Origin: Gemmatimonadaceae bacterium
GTDB lineage: Bacteria > Gemmatimonadota > Gemmatimonadetes > Gemmatimonadales > Gemmatimonadaceae
Direction of reading: 5' to 3'
Length of the DNA: 9,738 nucleotides
Assembly: GCA_013820975.1 (NCBI GenBank)
Contig: JACDHQ010000036.1
Coordinates: 1-9,738, forward strand
Part shown: positions 5,904 to 9,738 of the stretch, piece by piece
How the letters are laid out: every line of letters begins with the position of its first letter
How positions within the stretch are numbered: the first letter of the stretch is position 1
Notes under the pieces: model-generated
What the model saw: the letters and a program-made list of their open reading frames with translations, nothing else
What the model was told of the DNA's origin: nothing
Database searches by the model: none
Made by a program: the position numbers and the translations under genes

Positions 5904-6827
5904 GTGAGGGGATCGGCACGGCTCCTGACGGCGCTCGCGCTTTTGGCCCTGCTGCCGGAAACCGCGTGGGCGTGGACGCCGGGCACCCACGTCTTTCTCG
6001 GCGAGGCGGTGCTGCACTCGCTCGGGCAGCTGCCGGTCCACGTGGCCGACCTGCTGCGCGCGTTCCCGCACGACTTCCTGTATGGATCGATCGCGGCGGA
6101 CACGAGCATCGCCAAGAAGTACGCGCCGGCCGGCCGCCATTGTCACTCGTGGGCGGTCGGCTTCGACGTCCACGATGCCGCCGGGCGCGACGAGCCGCTT
6201 CGTGCCTTTGCGCTAGGCTACCTCGCGCACCTGGCTGCGGATGCGGTCGCGCACAACTACTTCGTGCCGAAGCAGCTGGTGGTCACGTCGAGCACCACTG
6301 GCATCGGCCACAGCTACTGGGAAAGCCGCTTCGAGATGCACCTCGGGCCGGATGCGCCGCGGAGAGCGCGCGAGCTCATCCTCATCGATCACGGCCAGTC
6401 CGACGGGCTGCTCGACCGAGTGCTCAGCCCGACGATCTTCAGCACGCCGACGAACCGCCGGATCTTCCGCGGCATGGTCGTGGGCGCGGATTCGGAGTCG
6501 TGGCAGCGGGTCTTCCGCAGCCTCACCGAGCGAAGCCGGTGGGACCTGCGCGACGAGGAAGTTGGCGACTACCTGGAACGGTCGTACGAGTGGATCATGG
6601 ACCTGCTCACGCGATTCGACCGCTCGGATCCGTTCGTGCTCGACCCGTCGGGTGAGCACCCGCTTGCCCTCGCCAAGCGGGTGCGCCGCGAGGCGCTCAG
6701 GATGGGTGGCGAAGAGCTGCTGCTGGAGCGGGCCAACCATCATTTCGGCATGCCGCCCGTCGAAGCCAGGCACGCGGCCCTGCTGGGGCGTCCGGTCTAC
6801 GCGCCGAACCGCTCGTCGAGCAACTGA
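5904..6827 (+). CDS. Exported zinc-dependent phospholipase C-family protein
   Basis: This is a 307-residue protein of the zinc-dependent phospholipase C type (PF00882-like). Family members hydrolyse phospholipid head groups using a multi-zinc site, but the substrate here is unknown. A signal peptide is clear: basic start, hydrophobic core, cleavage predicted after AWA (residue 23). The mature protein would begin with Trp24. In Bacillus cereus PLC the N-terminal Trp itself ligates zinc, followed by a spaced His/Asp set. Here candidates in order are His29, Asp66, His81 (or His79), His109 and Asp113 (GYLAHLAAD), His117, and His136/Glu140 (HSYWE, same H-x3-E spacing as B. cereus His142/Glu146). 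The C-terminal half is helical without recognised motifs. It starts with GTG at 5904 with no Shine-Dalgarno, next to a palindrome. Its 3' end overlaps convergent gatB by 31 bases. Confidence 0.8.
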   Translation: MRGSARLLTALALLALLPETAWAWTPGTHVFLGEAVLHSLGQLPVHVADLLRAFPHDFLYGSIAADTSIAKKYAPAGRHCHSWAVGFDVHDAAGRDEPLRAFALGYLAHLAADAVAHNYFVPKQLVVTSSTTGIGHSYWESRFEMHLGPDAPRRARELILIDHGQSDGLLDRVLSPTIFSTPTNRRIFRGMVVGADSESWQRVFRSLTERSRWDLRDEEVGDYLERSYEWIMDLLTRFDRSDPFVLDPSGEHPLALAKRVRREALRMGGEELLLERANHHFGMPPVEARHAALLGRPVYAPNRSSSN

Positions 6828-8260
6828 TTCACCCGCCGCGGATCGGCGGCCCCCTTCGACTTCTTCATCACCGCGCCGACGAGCAGTCCCTTGAGCTTCT
6901 TCTCGCCGGCGGCGTAGCGCTCGGCCTCGCGCGGATGCTCGGCGATCACGGCGTCGAGCCACGTGGAGAGCTGGTCCGCATCCTCGACCTTGATGAGGCC
7001 CTCCCGTTCGGCGATCTGCGCGGGTGGCTCGCCCGACTCGCCCATGCGGGCAAACACCGTCTTCGCCGCGGAGTTGCTGAGCGTGCCGAGGCGGATCATG
7101 TCGAGCAGCGAGGCGAGGTCGCGCGGCCGCACGACAAACTCGTCGATCGCCTGGCCTCGGGCCTTCACCGCCGCCAGCACCTCCCCCATCACCCAATTTG
7201 CCGCCGCCTTGGCGTCGCCGTGGGTCCGGGCGACGTGCTCGTAATAGTCGGACAGGGCCGGGTCGGCGGTGAGCACGTCGACATCGTACGGGTTGAGTGC
7301 GTAATCGCGTGCGAAGCGCTCGCGTCGCGCCGTCGGGAGCTCCGGCAGGTCGCGCGCGCTGCGATCGACGAACTCGGCGGAGAGGACCAGCGGGGGCAGG
7401 TCGGGCTCGGGAAAGTACCGGTAATCGTGGCTGCCCTCCTTCGACCTCGCCGGGCGCACCTGCCCTGCGGCGCTGTCCCACAACATCGTCTGCTGCTCGA
7501 TCGTGCCTCCGGCCTCGAGCACGGCGCACTGGCGGGCAAATTCCACCTCCAGGGCGCGCTCGACGCCGGAGAAGGAGTTCATGTTCTTCACCTCGGTCTT
7601 CGTGCCGAGCCGTGTCGCTCCACGGAGCCGCGCGCTGACGTTGGCGTCGACGCGGAGGCTTCCCTCCTCCATGCTGACGTCGCTGATGCCGGTGTACTCG
7701 AGGATCTGCTTGAGCGTGCGGAGGTAGGCGCCTGCCGCCTCGGATGAGCGCATGTCGGGCTCGCTCACGATCTCGATCAGCGGCACGCCCGCGCGATTGA
7801 GGTCCACCGCCGTCGCACCGGGGTACCGGTCATGCACCGACTTGCCGGCGTCCTCCTCCATGTGCACGCGCGTGATGCCGACCGTCACCGGGGTGCCGCC
7901 CTCGGAGACTCCGATCTCCAGCCTCCCGGCGGTCGCGAGCGGCTGGTCGAACTGCGAGATCTGGTAGCCCTTCGGCAGGTCCGGATAGAAGTAGTTCTTC
8001 CGCGCGAACACACTGACGTGGTGCACGGTGCACTCGAGTGCGAGGGCAGCCCGCGTCGCGAGGGAGACGGCCTGCTCATTGAGCACCGGGAGCGCACCCG
8101 GGAGGCCGAGGCACACCGGGCACGTGTTCGTGTTGGGCGGATTGCCATACGCCGTGGAGCACCCGCAGAATGCCTTCGTCCGCGTCTTGAGCTGGACGTG
8201 CACTTCGAGTCCCACGACCATCTCGTAGCGGCCGTCCGCTGGCGCCCCCGGCGCGCTCAT
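6797..8260 (-). CDS. gatB: Asp-tRNA(Asn)/Glu-tRNA(Gln) amidotransferase subunit GatB
   Basis: GatB is the tRNA-binding and kinase subunit of GatCAB, which converts misacylated Glu-tRNA(Gln) and/or Asp-tRNA(Asn) to the correct Gln or Asn form. The 487 residues include the N-terminal GLEVHVQL motif (17-24), zinc-site cysteines Cys32/Cys34 and Cys47/Cys50 (CGC ... CPVC), and the family block KNYFYPDLPKGYQISQ. The HMEEDAGKS, DLNRAGVPLIEIVSEPD, EVKNMNSF and HDYRYFPEPDLPP motifs follow. The C-terminal YqeY-like domain covers roughly 340-487. Length is normal and no key block is missing. ATG at 8260 is supported by AGGAGG 7 bases upstream inside gatA and by a 4-base ATGA overlap with the gatA stop. 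Its 3' end overlaps the convergent phospholipase-like gene by 31 bases. Confidence 0.98.
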   Translation of the reverse strand: MSAPGAPADGRYEMVVGLEVHVQLKTRTKAFCGCSTAYGNPPNTNTCPVCLGLPGALPVLNEQAVSLATRAALALECTVHHVSVFARKNYFYPDLPKGYQISQFDQPLATAGRLEIGVSEGGTPVTVGITRVHMEEDAGKSVHDRYPGATAVDLNRAGVPLIEIVSEPDMRSSEAAGAYLRTLKQILEYTGISDVSMEEGSLRVDANVSARLRGATRLGTKTEVKNMNSFSGVERALEVEFARQCAVLEAGGTIEQQTMLWDSAAGQVRPARSKEGSHDYRYFPEPDLPPLVLSAEFVDRSARDLPELPTARRERFARDYALNPYDVDVLTADPALSDYYEHVARTHGDAKAAANWVMGEVLAAVKARGQAIDEFVVRPRDLASLLDMIRLGTLSNSAAKTVFARMGESGEPPAQIAEREGLIKVEDADQLSTWLDAVIAEHPREAERYAAGEKKLKGLLVGAVMKKSKGAADPRRVNQLLDERFGA

Positions 8261-9717
8261 CGGTGCGCCTCCTCGCCGAGCGCCCGCTCGACGGCGAATG
8301 CCGCGGAGAACATCTCGAATTCCTGAAAGTGCGGCGCCATCAGCTGGCCGCCGACAGGGAGTCCGTCGACGCGGCCGATCGGAATCGACATCGCCGGGAT
8401 CCCGGCGAGGTTTGCCGTGACGGTGAAGATGTCGTTGAGGTACATCTCGTACGGATCGGAGGTCTTGGCGCCGATCGGGAATGCCGGGGTCGGCGTCGTC
8501 GGCGTGAAGAGCAGGTTCACTCCCGACGAGAACACTTCGGCGAAGTCCTGCACGATGAGCGCACGAACGCGCTGCGCCTGCCTGTAGTACGCGTCGTAGT
8601 AGCCGGCGGAAAGGACATACGTGCCGAGGATGATGCGCCGCGTGACCTCGGGGCCGAAGCCCCGGGACCGCGTCGCTTCATACATGCCGCGCAGGCCGTC
8701 GCCCTGCAGGCGCAGCCCGTAGCGGACGCCGTCGAACCGCGCGAGGTTCGACGAGGCCTCGGCGGGCGCGATGATGTAGTACGCGGGAATCGCGAGGTCC
8801 GTGCGGGCGAGCGACACTTCCTTCACCGTCGCGCCGAGCTCGCGAAGCGCCTCGAGGGCACGGTCGCAGTGCGCACGAATGCGCGGATCGAGCGACTCCG
8901 GGAAGTACTCGCGCGGCACGCCGATGACGACGCCGTTCATCGAACGCGAATATGCGGCCCGGTAGTCGGGGACCGTGACATCGGCCGAGGTCGAGTCGAA
9001 CCGGTCGTGCCCGGAGATCGCCCCGAGTCCCGCCGCGGCATCGGCCACCGAGCGGCCGAACACGCCGACCTGGTCGAGTGACGACGCGAAGGCGACGAGA
9101 CCATACCGGCTCACGCGTCCGTACGTCGGCTTGACGCCGACGATACCGCAGAACGCCGCCGGCTGCCGCACGGAGCCACCCGTCTCCGACCCGAGCGCGA
9201 TCGGGACCACCCCTGCCGCGACGGCGACGGCCGAGCCACCAGACGAACCACCCGGGACGCGCGAGGGATCGAGCGGATGCCGCGCGGGCCCGTAGGCGCT
9301 GAACTCGTTCGAGGACCCCATCGCGAACTCGTCCATGTTCGCCTTCGCGATGATCACCGCCCCTGCCTCGCGCAGGCGGCGCGCCACGGTTGCCTCGTAC
9401 GGGCTCACATACCCTTCGAGGATGCGCGAACCGCACGTGGTCGGCAGCTCGAGCGTGGCGATGTTGTCCTTGAGCACGACGGGCACGCCGAGCAGCCCAG
9501 GTGCCGGGGCCTCGTCACGGCGCGCCTCGAGTATGCTGGCTGCCTGCGTCGCCGCTGCCTCGTCGGTCCACAACAGCGCATTGAGGCCGCTCGGGCCGGC
9601 GTTCACGGCGTCGGCCTGATTGAAAGCCGCCTCCACGGCGTCGACCGGGCCGCGCGCACCCTTCATCACGGCGTTGGCGATCGCAGCGGCGCCGAGGGGA
9701 ACTCCAGGCGCGGTCAC
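8257..9717 (-). CDS. gatA: Asp-tRNA(Asn)/Glu-tRNA(Gln) amidotransferase subunit GatA
   Basis: GatA is the glutamine amidase of GatCAB; it releases ammonia that is channelled to GatB. The 486 residues form a complete amidase-signature domain. The catalytic Ser-cis-Ser-Lys triad is visible as Lys83 (VVLKDNI), Ser158 (GGSSGGSA) and Ser182 (GSETGGSVRQPA). The 75- and 24-residue spacings are those known for Staphylococcus aureus GatA (Lys79, Ser154, Ser178). The C-terminal PTTPTPAF and FTVTANLAGIPAMSIPIG blocks are also typical. The start is GTG at 9717, with GGAGG only 4 bases upstream. The GTG overlaps an upstream in-frame TGA, probably that of gatC. The gene overlaps gatB by 4 bases, giving equal-stoichiometry coupling as expected for a complex. 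Confidence 0.98.
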   Translation of the reverse strand: MTAPGVPLGAAAIANAVMKGARGPVDAVEAAFNQADAVNAGPSGLNALLWTDEAAATQAASILEARRDEAPAPGLLGVPVVLKDNIATLELPTTCGSRILEGYVSPYEATVARRLREAGAVIIAKANMDEFAMGSSNEFSAYGPARHPLDPSRVPGGSSGGSAVAVAAGVVPIALGSETGGSVRQPAAFCGIVGVKPTYGRVSRYGLVAFASSLDQVGVFGRSVADAAAGLGAISGHDRFDSTSADVTVPDYRAAYSRSMNGVVIGVPREYFPESLDPRIRAHCDRALEALRELGATVKEVSLARTDLAIPAYYIIAPAEASSNLARFDGVRYGLRLQGDGLRGMYEATRSRGFGPEVTRRIILGTYVLSAGYYDAYYRQAQRVRALIVQDFAEVFSSGVNLLFTPTTPTPAFPIGAKTSDPYEMYLNDIFTVTANLAGIPAMSIPIGRVDGLPVGGQLMAPHFQEFEMFSAAFAVERALGEEAHR

Positions 9718-9738
9718 GCTTCCTCCGCGGACTCGTGC
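9714..9738 (-). CDS. gatC: Probable last codons of gatC (runs off the window)
   Basis: One minus-strand frame reads seven codons (HESAEEA) and then TGA, whose last three bases overlap the gatA GTG in the same GTGA arrangement seen at other junctions here. gatC usually lies directly before gatA, and GatC C-termini are short and variable. The assignment rests on position and the overlap pattern only; nothing in seven codons identifies the family. Confidence 0.35.

Noticed and set aside
6833..6849. CCGCCG/CGGCGG hairpin just past the phospholipase-like stop
   Set aside because: It lacks a T tract and follows from Arg/Pro codons in gatB; it is too weak to call a terminator.

Overview
This is a GC-rich (about two-thirds G+C), densely packed bacterial chromosomal segment. 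It carries housekeeping genes for translation, transcription and peptidoglycan synthesis, with one small envelope-type gene cluster between them. Gene content, GTG/TTG start use and sequence style suggest Gemmatimonadota or a similar GC-rich soil lineage. That is an impression from the proteins, not a computed placement. No IS elements, CRISPR arrays, rRNA or tRNA genes were seen.

Layout. (1) Positions 1-2486, minus strand: rimP, nusA, an L7Ae-family gene (ylxQ-like) and the first 87 codons of infB, the classic ribosome-maturation/transcription/initiation operon. The usual ylxR between nusA and ylxQ is absent. (2) 2487-2617: a short gap with a strong intrinsic terminator facing the minus strand, 26 bases before the rimP start codon, and a candidate promoter upstream of it. 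The terminator may therefore be a leader attenuator as well as the end of the preceding operon. (3) 2618-4626, minus strand: murA and pgeF, overlapping by 4 bases, for the first committed step of peptidoglycan synthesis and for precursor editing. This MurA has Asp at the position of the fosfomycin-target Cys. (4) 4627-4871: a divergent intergenic region. (5) 4872-6827, plus strand: a DUF948-like membrane/coiled-coil protein, a small YtxH-like membrane protein overlapping it out of frame by 86 bases, and a secreted zinc-dependent phospholipase C-like protein preceded by a perfect 18-base palindrome. (6) 6797-9738, minus strand: gatB, gatA and probably the last codons of gatC, encoding the tRNA-dependent amidotransferase GatCAB. 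gatB converges on and overlaps the phospholipase gene by 31 bases.

The minus-strand genes form three compact operons with 4-base GTGA or ATGA junctions. The plus-strand trio is the only part without an obvious housekeeping role, and it is where less-described biology is most likely. Its order (DUF948 then YtxH-like) recalls the Bacillus ytxG-ytxH pair, here joined to a predicted exported metallo-hydrolase. No clearly new multi-gene system can be demonstrated from the sequence alone. The best leads are the MurA Cys-to-Asp substitution, the terminator ahead of rimP-nusA, and the DUF948/YtxH/phospholipase cluster.
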